Shown here piece after piece: positions 34,664 through 42,705 of a DNA stretch of 64,000 nucleotides. The notes under the pieces were generated by a model. It had not been told where the DNA came from. It was given only the letters and a program-made list of their open reading frames with translations, and did not search any database. Each line of letters begins with the position of its first letter. Within the stretch, counting starts at the first letter, position 1. The position numbers and the translations under genes are program-made. Source of the stretch: BP-464 sp963825415 (GTDB lineage Bacteria > Actinomycetota > Thermoleophilia > Solirubrobacterales > Solirubrobacteraceae); NCBI GenBank assembly GCA_963825415.1, contig CAWGTD010000006.1, positions 868,001 to 932,000 of the forward strand. The letters are read 5' to 3'.

Positions 34664-34886
34664 GGTCGAACAACCAGCGATCGAGGTCCGCCGCCCGGAT
34701 CCGCCAGCCGCCGCGGTTGCCGCGGTCGCCGCGCACACGGCCGGCGGGCAGCGTCCCCGCGGCGATGGCGCGACGGATCGTGCGTTCGCAGCAGCGCACG
34801 CGCTGCGCCGCCTCGGCGATCGTCAGGTACTCGCCGACGAACCGCGTCGCGGCGCCGGCAACTGGAAACCGCAGTTGGGTGCTCAC
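34653..34886 (-). CDS. Excisionase-like helix-turn-helix protein
   Basis: The GTG at 34886 gives a 77-residue protein with a MerR/excisionase-type winged helix (GEYLTIAEAAQRVRCCERTI, then RRAIAAGTLPAGRV and WRIRAADLDRWL). It lies between the tRNA and the integrase on the same strand and overlaps the integrase start by 11 bp. Small HTH proteins in this position usually act as recombination directionality factors or integrase regulators. Confidence 0.8.
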   Translation of the reverse strand: MSTQLRFPVAGAATRFVGEYLTIAEAAQRVRCCERTIRRAIAAGTLPAGRVRGDRGNRGGWRIRAADLDRWLFDHGS

Positions 34887-34937
34887 ACCGGCCAAGGCGC
34901 AGCGGCGGACTACGTCCCGCACACCGCGTGTGTCGAG

Positions 34938-35036
34938 CGGACCCACCAGTTCGACGCCGGATCGCCAGCGAACACGGGCCCGATCGGACCCGGTTGGACC
35001 CCAGCGGACCCAGTAGCGGACCCACCACCGGACCCA
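34938..35036 (+). repeat. Cluster of GGACCC arm-type repeats, right end
   Basis: Six GGACCC words occur in 99 bp, including the exact 19-bp copy of the left repeat at 35005-35023. The cluster lies between the HTH gene and the right attachment site, where integrase and excisionase arm sites normally are. Confidence 0.6.
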
Positions 35037-35070
35037 GTGACTTTTGTGGGCCTTCCCCTGTAACGAAGAA

Positions 35071-35090
35071 GGCCCTGCGCTTGCAGGGCC
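35071..35090 (-). terminator. Intrinsic terminator for tRNA-Thr
   Basis: GGCCCTGC and GCAGGGCC form an 8-bp perfect GC stem around a 4-nt loop. On the minus strand it starts 10 bp after the tRNA 3' end and is followed by TTCTTC. It lies on the element side of the attachment repeat, so the element supplies this terminator. Confidence 0.7.
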
Positions 35091-35095
35091 TTTGC

Positions 35096-35141
35096 GGAGA
35101 GCCGACGCCCGGACTCGAACCGGGGACCCCTTCATTACGAG
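35096..35141. repeat. Right attachment site (attR) within tRNA-Thr
   Basis: This 46-bp segment is identical to 24763-24808. It covers the tRNA from the anticodon loop to the 3' end plus four flanking bases, so insertion leaves the tRNA intact. Confidence 0.9.
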
Positions 35142-35172
35142 TGAAGTGCTCTACCAGCTGAGCTACGTCGGC
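35100..35172 (-). tRNA. tRNA-Thr(CGT)
   Basis: The 73-nt minus-strand sequence folds as a cloverleaf. The acceptor is GCCGACG / CGTCGGC, the D-stem GCTC / GAGC, the anticodon stem CTTCA / TGAAG with loop CTCGTAA (anticodon CGT, reading ACG), and the T-stem CCCGG / CCGGG with TTCGAGT. The discriminator is T and CCA is not encoded. It is the integration target of the adjacent element. Confidence 0.95.
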
Positions 35173-35182
35173 GGGCCGGGGC

Positions 35183-35210
35183 ATCGTAGCGCCCGAAAAC
35201 ACGGGGTCGA
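35183..35210 (-). promoter_or_regulatory. Promoter of tRNA-Thr
   Basis: On the minus strand TCGACC (35205-35210) and TACGAT (35183-35188) are 16 bp apart. The tRNA 5' end is 10 bp after the -10 box, as expected for a stable-RNA promoter. Confidence 0.55.
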
Positions 35211-35405
35211 GAGCTGTAAATGACCCTGCGTAGTCACCTTTCTTGACCACCCAGGGCTAGGACAAGCGTCCACGGATTGGACAGGCCGCAGCCGGATGCG
35301 GACCGGGCGGCCGATATCCATGGCGACGCCGCTTGCAGGGGGTGTCACCGCAACTGACACGGATCTCCGGCCCAAAGGCAATGGATGCCCAGGGTCGGCG
35401 GCCGC

Positions 35406-36170
35406 ATGCCCAAAATGCGCTCTCGCCTTCTACTCATCGCCACCGTCTCCGCCGCCCTTCTCCCGGCCGCCGGCGCCCATGCCTCCACCTGCGCCGGCGT
35501 CGACCTGGTTCCGGACGCCACGAACGTCGCCCAGGTCGCCGACGCGACGCTCTGCCTGATCAACGAGCAGCGCACCGCCGCCGGCCGCGGCCCCGTCACC
35601 GCCGACGCGACGCTGAGCAGCGCCTCCACCGCTTACGCCGTCGACATGGTCGCGCGTGACTTCTTCGCCCACGAGTCGCCCGACGGCGGCACGCTCGACC
35701 AGCGCCTTGCGCGCGTCGGGTACTCCTACGAGATCGCCGGCGAGAACATCGCCTGGGGTGAGGGCGTACTCGCCACCCCCGCGCAGATCGTCAACGCGTG
35801 GATGAACAGCGAGGGCCACCGCACCAACATCATGGACGGGGACTTCCGCCAGATCGGCCTCGGGATCGTCCCCGACGTCCCGCACGCCAGCAGCTTCGGC
35901 GGCGCGACCTACGTGACCGACTTCGGCACCCCGTCGGGTCAGCCCGCGCCGCGCAGCGCGCCGCAGAGCGCCACCCTCGCCGCCCGCGCCGGCAGCCCCC
36001 GCGCCACCCCCCGCGGGCCGATCGCCCACTACTCCGTCAAGAAGCAGCACGCGCGCCGTGCCGCCGCCAAGCGCGCAGCCAGGCGTGCGGCGGCCCGCCG
36101 CGCAGCCAAGCGCCACGTCCGCCGCCACGTCCGCCGTAACGTGCGGACCCACTGGCAGACTGTCTCCTGA
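35406..36170 (+). CDS. Secreted CAP/SCP-domain protein with a basic tail
   Basis: The ATG at 35406 gives 254 residues (an ATG at 35415 is also possible). A signal peptide (RSRLLLIATVSAALLPAAGA) precedes a CAP domain like bacterial YkwD: LCLINEQRTAAGRGPV, ARDFFAHESPDGG, GENIAWGEG, WMNSEGHRTNIMDGDFRQIG. The expected His and Glu residues of the CAP cavity are present. The last 45 residues are extremely Arg/Ala/His-rich (KRAARRAAARRAAKRHVRRH) and may bind wall polymers. Function in bacteria is not settled. Confidence 0.85.
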   Translation: MPKMRSRLLLIATVSAALLPAAGAHASTCAGVDLVPDATNVAQVADATLCLINEQRTAAGRGPVTADATLSSASTAYAVDMVARDFFAHESPDGGTLDQRLARVGYSYEIAGENIAWGEGVLATPAQIVNAWMNSEGHRTNIMDGDFRQIGLGIVPDVPHASSFGGATYVTDFGTPSGQPAPRSAPQSATLAARAGSPRATPRGPIAHYSVKKQHARRAAAKRAARRAAARRAAKRHVRRHVRRNVRTHWQTVS

Positions 36171-36242
36171 CCCGATCCGTCGGCGTAGCGCTCTTCGGCG
36201 GCGCTACCGGTGTTGTCCACGGAGACCACTCGCTAACTTGAG

Positions 36243-36995
36243 ATGGAACTCATGAAGCCTTCTTCGACCGCACTCAAGACCACCGCAGCCGTCGCCGCCG
36301 CCGCCATCGTGGCCGCCTTCGCCGCGATCCCGACCGGTGCGGCGACCCCGCCGCAGGTCAGCCAGATGACGCTCTCCAACGAGCGCACGCTCAGCCGCTG
36401 GGCGTATCCGACCGCGCTGGGGCCGATCTACGCGAGGCCGTCGGGCAAGGCCAGGCGTGTCAGCAAGCTGCGCCTGCTCACCGAGGATCATCTTCCCGAG
36501 CTGTACATGCTGCTCAAGCAGATGACGGACAGCAGCGGCAACACGTGGGTCCAGATTCGCCTGCCCAAGCGCCCCAACGGCCAGACCGGCTGGGTCCCGC
36601 GCGGCAGGCTCGGCGACTACCACATCGTCAGAACGCAGCTCGTCATCAACAAGCGCACGCTGCGGGCCACGCTCTACAAGAGCGGGCGCAGCATCTTCAG
36701 CGCGCGCGTGGGTGTCGGCCGGCCGGGTCTCGAGACCCCGTCGGGGCGCTTCTGGGTGCGTGAGAAGTTCCGGGTCCGCGGCGCTCCGGCGTACGGCCCG
36801 ATGGCGATCGGCACCTCCGCCTATTCGCCGCACCTGACCGACTGGCCCAACGGCGGCGTCGTCGGGCTGCACGGGACCAACGAGCCGGGCCTCATCCCCG
36901 GGCGCCCGTCGCACGGCTGCATCCGGCTGCGCAACAACGACATCGCGCGGCTCTACCGCCTGATGCCGCGCGGCACGCCGGTCCGCATCCTCTAG
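36243..36995 (+). CDS. L,D-transpeptidase (YkuD family)
   Basis: The 250-residue protein has a signal anchor (TAAVAAAAIVAAFAAIPTGA) and an SH3-like region (ARPSGKARRVSKLRLLTEDH, ending GWVPRGRLGDY). The YkuD catalytic domain ends in LHGTNEPG..PSHGCIRLRNND, holding the catalytic His and Cys. It makes 3-3 peptidoglycan cross-links or attaches proteins to the wall. The domain order (SH3 then YkuD) is common in actinobacteria. The gene stands alone between the CAP and subtilase genes. Confidence 0.9.
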   Translation: MELMKPSSTALKTTAAVAAAAIVAAFAAIPTGAATPPQVSQMTLSNERTLSRWAYPTALGPIYARPSGKARRVSKLRLLTEDHLPELYMLLKQMTDSSGNTWVQIRLPKRPNGQTGWVPRGRLGDYHIVRTQLVINKRTLRATLYKSGRSIFSARVGVGRPGLETPSGRFWVREKFRVRGAPAYGPMAIGTSAYSPHLTDWPNGGVVGLHGTNEPGLIPGRPSHGCIRLRNNDIARLYRLMPRGTPVRIL

Positions 36996-37040
36996 ATCCG
37001 ATCGGCGCGACGCGCATGCCGCGGCGGTAGCGTCGCGGAC

Positions 37041-39854
37041 GTGCGCCGCCACACCGCCTTCGCGTTTCTCGCCGCCGCGGTACTCGGCGTCCCGGCGGCC
37101 GCGCACGCGGCGTTCCCGCAGACTCCGCCGAACGATCCTCTGTTCGACGGCTCGCCGCTGCCCAACTCGACCTCCGAGCAGTGGGACCTCGCCTCCCCGA
37201 GCGCCGGCTTCGACCGCGGCATCTCGGCCGACCGCGCGTGGACGCTGGCGACCGGCGCCGGGATCACGATCGCCGATCTCGACGTCGGCGTGCAGCTCGA
37301 CCACCCCGACCTCAAGGACAAGTGGGCGCCGGGCGGCCACGACTTCTACGCCTACGACGACGACCCGACGTCGGACACGAAGAACGCGCACGGCACGAAC
37401 GTCGCGGGAGTGCTCGGCGCGGCGACGAACAACGGGATCGCGATCGCCGGTGTGGCACCCGATGCCCGCCTGCTGGCGATCCGCACGTCGGACAACATCC
37501 TGCACCAGGGCGTCCGGCTGGCCGAGGGGATCGTCTGGGCGGTCGACCACGGGGCCACGGTCATCTCGATGAGCCTCGGCGCCGACTCGTTCAACCCGGC
37601 CATGCGGCGGGCCGCGGCCTACGCGCGCCGCAAGGGCGTCGTCATCGCCGTCGCGTCCGGCAACGAGTTCCACTTCCACCACCACCAGCCGCAGGTCTAC
37701 GACGACGTGTTGGCGGTGGGCGGGGTCAACCCCGACACGGCGACGGCGACCGCGCTCAACGGCGGGCTGGCCGCGGTGGCGACGGACTTCACCGTCCACG
37801 CGCCCTACGCGGACTCCGGCCCGCACCTCGACGTCGTCGCCCCCACCCAGGTCCCCACCACCGAATGGGGCGGCGGGACGATCCTCAACTGGAGCGGGAC
37901 GTCGGCCGCCACGCCGCACGTCGCGGCGACCGCCGCGCTCGTCCAGTCGCGCGCACGATCGCTGGGGCTGCGCCTGAGCGCCGGCGAGGTCATGCAGCTG
38001 ATCCGCACCACCGCGACCGACCTCGGCCCGCCGGGCTGGGACCCGCTCTTCGGCTACGGCCGGGTCAACGCCTACGAGGCCGTTCGGCACGTCGGCGCCG
38101 AGACCGTGCCGCCCGAGGTCGCGATCGGCGCGCCGCTGATCTACGCGGCCAAGGCGCGCCCGTTCGCCGTCCACGGCTCGGTTCGCGGTCGCTCGGCGAC
38201 GAGCTGGGTGATGGAGCTCGGCCGCGGCGTCGAGCCGACGAGCTGGACGCTGCTCGCGCGCGGCAGCGGCCGGCGCGCCGACGGGCTCGTCGACCCGCGC
38301 ACGCTCGAACAGGGCGGCTGGACGCTGCGCATCCGCGCAACCGACGCGAAGGGCAACGTCGGCGAGGACCGGTCGTTCTTCACCAACGTCGCGCGCGACC
38401 GCGACCTGCGCCTGCTGCGCAGTCTCAACAGCAGCGGCGAGGCGTCGCCCCAGCTGGCCGACGTCAACGGTGACGGGCGCCTCGACGTCGTGCTCGCCAC
38501 CGCCGACGGCACCGTCCGGGTCCTCAGCGGGCGCACCGGCCGCGCGCTGCGCGGCTGGCCGCGCCACCAGCGCGTGGCGCCGCACTCGCGCCCGACCGCG
38601 CGCCGCATCGGCACGCTGCGCAGCGGCTTCCTCGCCACCCCCGCCGTCGGCGACGTCACCGGCGACGGGCGCCCCGACGTGATCGAGCCCGGCCTCGACG
38701 GCCGCATCTACGGCTGGAGCGCCCGCGGCAAGGTCCTGCGCGGTTTCCCGTACCGCATCGGGTTCGCCCAGCCGGGCGCAGCGGCCGACAACGCCAAGCT
38801 CGACGCCGCGATCTACGCCTCCCCCGCGCTCGCCGACCTCGACGGCAACGGCCGCCTCGACATCGTCTTCGGCGCGGCCGACCAACGCATCTACGCGATC
38901 AACGGCCGCGGCCGCAACCTGCCGGGCTGGCCCGTCCTCGCGCGCGAGACCCCCGACGCCGACGTGGCGAAGATCCTCTCCTCGCCGGCCATCGGCGATC
39001 TCGACGGGGACGGCCGGCCCGACGTCGTCGAGGGCACGGCCGAGGCCTACGGATCGACGCCCGAGACGACCGGGCGCGTGTACGCGTTCGACCACACCGG
39101 CAAGCGGCTGCCGGGCTGGCCGATCGCTCCCCCGGGGCTGTCGGCCGACGGGATCCCGCTCGCCGGCGAGGGCGTGCCGATGTCGCCGGTGCTCGCCGAC
39201 GTCGACGGCGACAAGCGCGACGAGGTCGCGGTCGCGGCCTTCACCGGCAACCTGGCGCTGTACGGCGGTGACGGCGCCAAGCGCGCCGACTACGAGAGCA
39301 CCGGGCGTGGCGCGAGCTCGCCGGCCAGCGCGCCGGGTGCGCTGGCGCTCGGCGCCAACGCGGCCTTCGGACGGACCGCGCCCGGCGGGCCGCTGCGGTT
39401 GTTCGGCGGGCTCATCGACGACACGTTCGTCCCCGCGCAGCTCAACCCGTCCAAGAAGATCGAGTTCGAGCACCTGATCGGCGGTTGGGACGCGGCGGGC
39501 GGCGGCTGGATGTCGGCCTTCCCGCAGGTGATGGAGGGCTGGACGATCCTCACCGGGCCGGCGCTCGGCGACGTCGACGGCGACGGCGCCGCCGAGGTCA
39601 TCAGCGGCTCGAGCGGCGACGTGCTGCATGCGTTCCGCGAAGACGGATCCGAGCCCGCCGGCTGGCCGAAGGACCTCGGCGGCTGGCTGCTCGCCGTGCC
39701 CGCGGTCGGCGACGTCGACGGCGACAAGCGCAACGAGGTCGTCGCCGTCACGCGCGACGGGTTCCTCTTCGTGATCGACACTCTGGGCCGTGCGGCGGCG
39801 CGCGAGTGGCCGACCTTCCGCCACGACGCGCGCAACAGCGGCCGCTACGGCTGA
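37041..39854 (+). CDS. Secreted subtilase with C-terminal FG-GAP repeats
   Basis: The 937-residue protein starts at GTG with a signal peptide (RRHTAFAFLAAAVLGVPAAA). The S8 protease domain has the Asp in ITIADLDVGVQLDHPDL, the His in NAHGTNVAGVLGA and the Ser in WSGTSAATPHVAATAAL. The C-terminal half carries seven FG-GAP/VCBS-like blades with calcium-loop words such as DVNGDGRLDVV, DLDGNGRLDIV, DLDGDGRPDVV, DVDGDKRDEVA and DVDGDGAAEVI, forming a beta-propeller. It is probably a surface or released protease with a binding propeller. Its 3' end overlaps the convergent hydrolase gene. Confidence 0.9.
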   Translation: MRRHTAFAFLAAAVLGVPAAAHAAFPQTPPNDPLFDGSPLPNSTSEQWDLASPSAGFDRGISADRAWTLATGAGITIADLDVGVQLDHPDLKDKWAPGGHDFYAYDDDPTSDTKNAHGTNVAGVLGAATNNGIAIAGVAPDARLLAIRTSDNILHQGVRLAEGIVWAVDHGATVISMSLGADSFNPAMRRAAAYARRKGVVIAVASGNEFHFHHHQPQVYDDVLAVGGVNPDTATATALNGGLAAVATDFTVHAPYADSGPHLDVVAPTQVPTTEWGGGTILNWSGTSAATPHVAATAALVQSRARSLGLRLSAGEVMQLIRTTATDLGPPGWDPLFGYGRVNAYEAVRHVGAETVPPEVAIGAPLIYAAKARPFAVHGSVRGRSATSWVMELGRGVEPTSWTLLARGSGRRADGLVDPRTLEQGGWTLRIRATDAKGNVGEDRSFFTNVARDRDLRLLRSLNSSGEASPQLADVNGDGRLDVVLATADGTVRVLSGRTGRALRGWPRHQRVAPHSRPTARRIGTLRSGFLATPAVGDVTGDGRPDVIEPGLDGRIYGWSARGKVLRGFPYRIGFAQPGAAADNAKLDAAIYASPALADLDGNGRLDIVFGAADQRIYAINGRGRNLPGWPVLARETPDADVAKILSSPAIGDLDGDGRPDVVEGTAEAYGSTPETTGRVYAFDHTGKRLPGWPIAPPGLSADGIPLAGEGVPMSPVLADVDGDKRDEVAVAAFTGNLALYGGDGAKRADYESTGRGASSPASAPGALALGANAAFGRTAPGGPLRLFGGLIDDTFVPAQLNPSKKIEFEHLIGGWDAAGGGWMSAFPQVMEGWTILTGPALGDVDGDGAAEVISGSSGDVLHAFREDGSEPAGWPKDLGGWLLAVPAVGDVDGDKRNEVVAVTRDGFLFVIDTLGRAAAREWPTFRHDARNSGRYG

Positions 39855-41646
39855 GTGGTCGGTCGGCCGGCAGGTCGAGCGTGACGTCGGAGACCGAAGC
39901 CGTCGACGCGAGGTTGTCCGGCCGGAAGTAGGTCGCGTCGACCTGCGGGATCTCCAGCAGCAGCGAGTGGCCGGCCTCGAAGCGCCATGCCGCGCCGAAC
40001 AGCTCCGTGTCGACCTGCTCGCCCGTCGCCGCAGCGCCGACCGAGCGCCACGCCCCGCGCGTGACCAGCGTCTGCGTCCCGTCGGGCGCCTGGTCCCACA
40101 GCCGCGGCGTGAAGGTGATGTCGGCGGCCAGCGCGGTGAAGCGGAAGCGCAGCCGCGGCATCCCGGCAAGCGTGAACGTCGTGTCGACCGGCAGCGCCCA
40201 GGTGGCGATGCCCGGCGTCGGACTGCGCGTCGTGGTGATGCAGCCGCGGCCCTTCGTCAGCGACAGCACGACCGGGTCGCTCTCCTGCCCGCGCGGGTCC
40301 TGCAGCGGCGATGCCGTCTGCTGGGCGCCGGGGAACGTGAACGTCACGCGGCCGGGGTGCAGCGCGTCCCAGGTCGGCGCGCGCAGGACGGGGCCGAAGC
40401 GCTTGGGGTCGCAGTTGGTCACCGCCATGCGCACGTCGAGGTGCGGGCGGTGGCCGTGGCGGCGCAGCAGCCAGTCCAGGAAGATGTTGCCGAGCGTGTG
40501 GAGGCGGCCGAGGTCGGAGAGCTTGACCAGCGACGTGAGGTGCTCGAAGTCGCCGAAGTACATGCCGATCGGGTAGCGGGGCGCGGCCGCCCGCAGCCGG
40601 CGCATCATCCGCACGGCCTCCAGCGGCGAGAAGATCGGATCGGTCAGGCCCTGGCCGGCGAGCACGGGCACCATCGGCTGGCGGCCGGCCTTCAGCGCGG
40701 CGAAGTAGTCGTCCTGGAAGTACGCCGAGCGGTCCTGGCTGAGCGCGTGCTTGGCCGCGTCTACGTTCGGGTCGCCCTCGTAGGGCTCGCCGGCGGTCGT
40801 TCGCGTGAGCCAGCCGTATGCATCCGACGGCAGCCGCGAGCCGGCGCTCGCGATGAAGCCGTCGATCAGCGAGATCTTCGGCACGCCGAGCGGCGTGTTG
40901 GCCGTCGCCGAGTCGACCACGCCCTCGGAGCGCTGGCGGCCGTTGGGCACCAGCGAGTAGACGAGGTCGGTCCACGTGTAGTCGGGCACCACGGCCGCGA
41001 GCCGCACCCGCTTGCCGGCCGGCGAGCGCCACTGCCCGAACGGCAGCGCGTCGGTCTCGCGGGTGGTCATCAGCAGCCACGCCTGGCCGCCGCCGTAGGA
41101 GGAGCCGATGACGCCCACCTTGCGCGGGTCGATCCGCACGAGCCCACCGGCATCGACCAGCAGGCCGATCAGGCGCCGCGCGTCGCGGACCTCGACGTCC
41201 TTGGAGGCCAGCTCGATCGACCCCGCCGACCCGCCGTGGCCGCGCGCGGAGTAGTTGAGCACCGCGTAGCCGCGCGACGCGAACCAGACGTTGTTCCAGC
41301 GGATCGTCTTGTACGCGTTGGCGCCGCGATCCTCTCCGCGCCCGGCGCGCGTCGTCGACAGGTACTCGGTCTTGTCGGCCAGCAGCCCGTGCAGGAACAC
41401 GACAAGCGGCAACGAGCGCTTGCGCGGCGGGCGCGCCGGCAGCGTGACGGTCGCGTCGAGCAGCGTCCCGTCGAAGCTGGCCACCTTCCCGGTGCAGATG
41501 CGGTAGGCGACCGGTTTGGTGTCGGCGCTGCGCTCGGCCTTGCAGCTCGCCCGCAGTGCGGTCAGCGGGTCGTCGGCGGCGCGCGCGGGCGAAGCGGCCG
41601 CCGCCGCGACGAGCACGCCCGCGAGCGCGGCGGCGCGCATGCTCAT
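39748..41646 (-). CDS. Secreted CocE/X-Pro-type alpha/beta hydrolase
   Basis: The 632-residue protein has a signal peptide (MRAAALAGVLVAAAAASPAR) and a hydrolase core: VVFLHGLLADKTEYLS, NYSARGHGGSAGS, nucleophile elbow GVIGSSYGGGQAW, LAGQGLTDPIF (acid) and FGDFEHLTS (His). A jelly-roll C-terminal domain follows. The ATG at 41646 overlaps the stop of the phosphofructokinase gene. The final 30 or so residues (RSGRCCARRGGRSATRAPPH) are antisense to the subtilase and look unnatural. In the next frame a stop at 39845-39847 would end the gene cleanly after RPTTQP. A single-base break near 39865 is therefore possible. Confidence 0.8.
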   Translation of the reverse strand: MSMRAAALAGVLVAAAAASPARAADDPLTALRASCKAERSADTKPVAYRICTGKVASFDGTLLDATVTLPARPPRKRSLPLVVFLHGLLADKTEYLSTTRAGRGEDRGANAYKTIRWNNVWFASRGYAVLNYSARGHGGSAGSIELASKDVEVRDARRLIGLLVDAGGLVRIDPRKVGVIGSSYGGGQAWLLMTTRETDALPFGQWRSPAGKRVRLAAVVPDYTWTDLVYSLVPNGRQRSEGVVDSATANTPLGVPKISLIDGFIASAGSRLPSDAYGWLTRTTAGEPYEGDPNVDAAKHALSQDRSAYFQDDYFAALKAGRQPMVPVLAGQGLTDPIFSPLEAVRMMRRLRAAAPRYPIGMYFGDFEHLTSLVKLSDLGRLHTLGNIFLDWLLRRHGHRPHLDVRMAVTNCDPKRFGPVLRAPTWDALHPGRVTFTFPGAQQTASPLQDPRGQESDPVVLSLTKGRGCITTTRSPTPGIATWALPVDTTFTLAGMPRLRFRFTALAADITFTPRLWDQAPDGTQTLVTRGAWRSVGAAATGEQVDTELFGAAWRFEAGHSLLLEIPQVDATYFRPDNLASTASVSDVTLDLPADRPLSRSGRCCARRGGRSATRAPPHGPECRSRRGTRRA

Positions 41647-42674
41647 CCCAGCAACGAATCGAACTGGGCGTAGTACTCGGCGGGCACGGTCTTCAGCTCG
41701 CGCACCGCCTCCTCCAGCGGGACGAGCTCGATCGCGTTGCCGCGCAACGCCGGCATCATCCCCCAGCGCCCCTCGTGGGCGGCGTCGATCGCGGCCAGGC
41801 CGAAGCGGGTGGCCAGCACGCGGTCAAAAGCGGTCGGGGTGCCGCCGCGCTGGATGTGACCGAGCACCGTCGTGCGCGTCTCGAAGCCCGTGCGCTGCTC
41901 GATCTCGCGCTCGAGGCGCTGGCCGATTCCGCCGAGGCGCTCGTGGCCGAACTCGTCGGTGCCCGCCTGGACGATCTCCATCGTGCCCTCCTTGGGGAGC
42001 GCGCCCTCGGCGACCACGACGATCGAGAACAGATAGCCGCGGTCGTGGCGGCGGCGCAAGCGCGCGCAGACCTCCTCGACGTCGAATGGCTGCTCGGGGA
42101 TCAGGATCACGTCGGCGCCGCCCGCCACGCCCGCGTGCAGCGCGATCCAGCCGGCGTGCCGGCCCATCACCTCGCAGACCAGGATGCGGTTATGGCTCTC
42201 GGCGGTCGTGTGCAGCCGGTCGATCGCCGACGTCGCGACCTCCAGCGCGGTGTCGAACCCGAACGTCACGTCGGTCGCGCCGAGGTCGTTGTCGATCGTC
42301 TTGGGCACGCCCATCACGGGCAGGTCGTGCTCGGCGTACAGCCGGTTCGCCGCGCCCAGCGTGTCCTCGCCGCCGATCGCGATCAGCCCGGTCAGGCCGG
42401 CTCCGGCGAACGTCTTGCGCACCTGCTCGACGCCGCCCTCGCGCTTGAAGACGTTGGTTCGCGACGTGCTGAGGATCGTGCCGCCGCGGGGCAGGATGCC
42501 GCGCGTCGACTTGAGGTCGAGCGGCAGCGTGTCGTTGTCGAGCACGCCCTTCCAGCCGCCGCGGAAACCCACCAGCTCGTCGGAGTGGACGTTGATCCCC
42601 TTGCGCACGATCGCGCGGATGACGGCGTTCAGCCCGGGACAGTCGCCACCGCCGGTGAGGACGCCGAAGCGCAT
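41643..42674 (-). CDS. pfkA: 6-phosphofructokinase, predicted PPi-dependent type
   Basis: The ATG at 42674 gives 343 residues with PFK motifs: LTGGGDCPGLNAVIR, IGGEDTLGAA, GVPKTIDNDL, EVMGRHAGWIA and GHIQRGGTPTAFDR. At the position of E. coli Gly104 there is Asp (GGED), and at Gly124 there is Lys (PKTIDND). Published work on PFK specificity links this Asp/Lys pair to pyrophosphate use, as in Amycolatopsis PPi-PFK, and Gly at the first site to ATP use. So a reversible PPi-linked enzyme is predicted. The GTG at 42680 is an alternative start. It is coupled to the downstream hydrolase by an ATGA overlap. Confidence 0.88.
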   Translation of the reverse strand: MRFGVLTGGGDCPGLNAVIRAIVRKGINVHSDELVGFRGGWKGVLDNDTLPLDLKSTRGILPRGGTILSTSRTNVFKREGGVEQVRKTFAGAGLTGLIAIGGEDTLGAANRLYAEHDLPVMGVPKTIDNDLGATDVTFGFDTALEVATSAIDRLHTTAESHNRILVCEVMGRHAGWIALHAGVAGGADVILIPEQPFDVEEVCARLRRRHDRGYLFSIVVVAEGALPKEGTMEIVQAGTDEFGHERLGGIGQRLEREIEQRTGFETRTTVLGHIQRGGTPTAFDRVLATRFGLAAIDAAHEGRWGMMPALRGNAIELVPLEEAVRELKTVPAEYYAQFDSLLG

Positions 42675-42705
42675 CGGCACGTGTCATACCCGATGATGCC
42701 GCCCC

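Larger units (their letters stand above)
24763..35141. mobile_element. Integrative element inserted at tRNA-Thr(CGT)
   Basis: A 46-bp perfect direct repeat (24763-24808 and 35096-35141) bounds about 10.4 kb. The right copy lies inside the intact tRNA-Thr gene, from its anticodon loop through its 3' end. The left copy is only a tRNA 3' remnant. Next to the tRNA, inside the element, are an excisionase-like HTH gene and a tyrosine integrase, both pointing away from the tRNA. This is the classic layout of a tRNA-targeting integrative element. The cargo is about 14 small genes with no recognised phage, conjugation or defence function. GC appears lower than in the flanks by eye. The element split the original pair of hydrolase (22711-24749) and tRNA-Thr. 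Confidence 0.88.

Noticed and set aside
34653..35135. A 160-residue version of the excisionase-like protein
   Set aside because: It would read through the tRNA gene; the GTG at 34886 gives a normal small HTH protein.
36204..40169. A 1321-residue open frame on the minus strand
   Set aside because: It is the shadow of the transpeptidase and subtilase genes, with Arg/Asp/Val-biased composition and no motifs.
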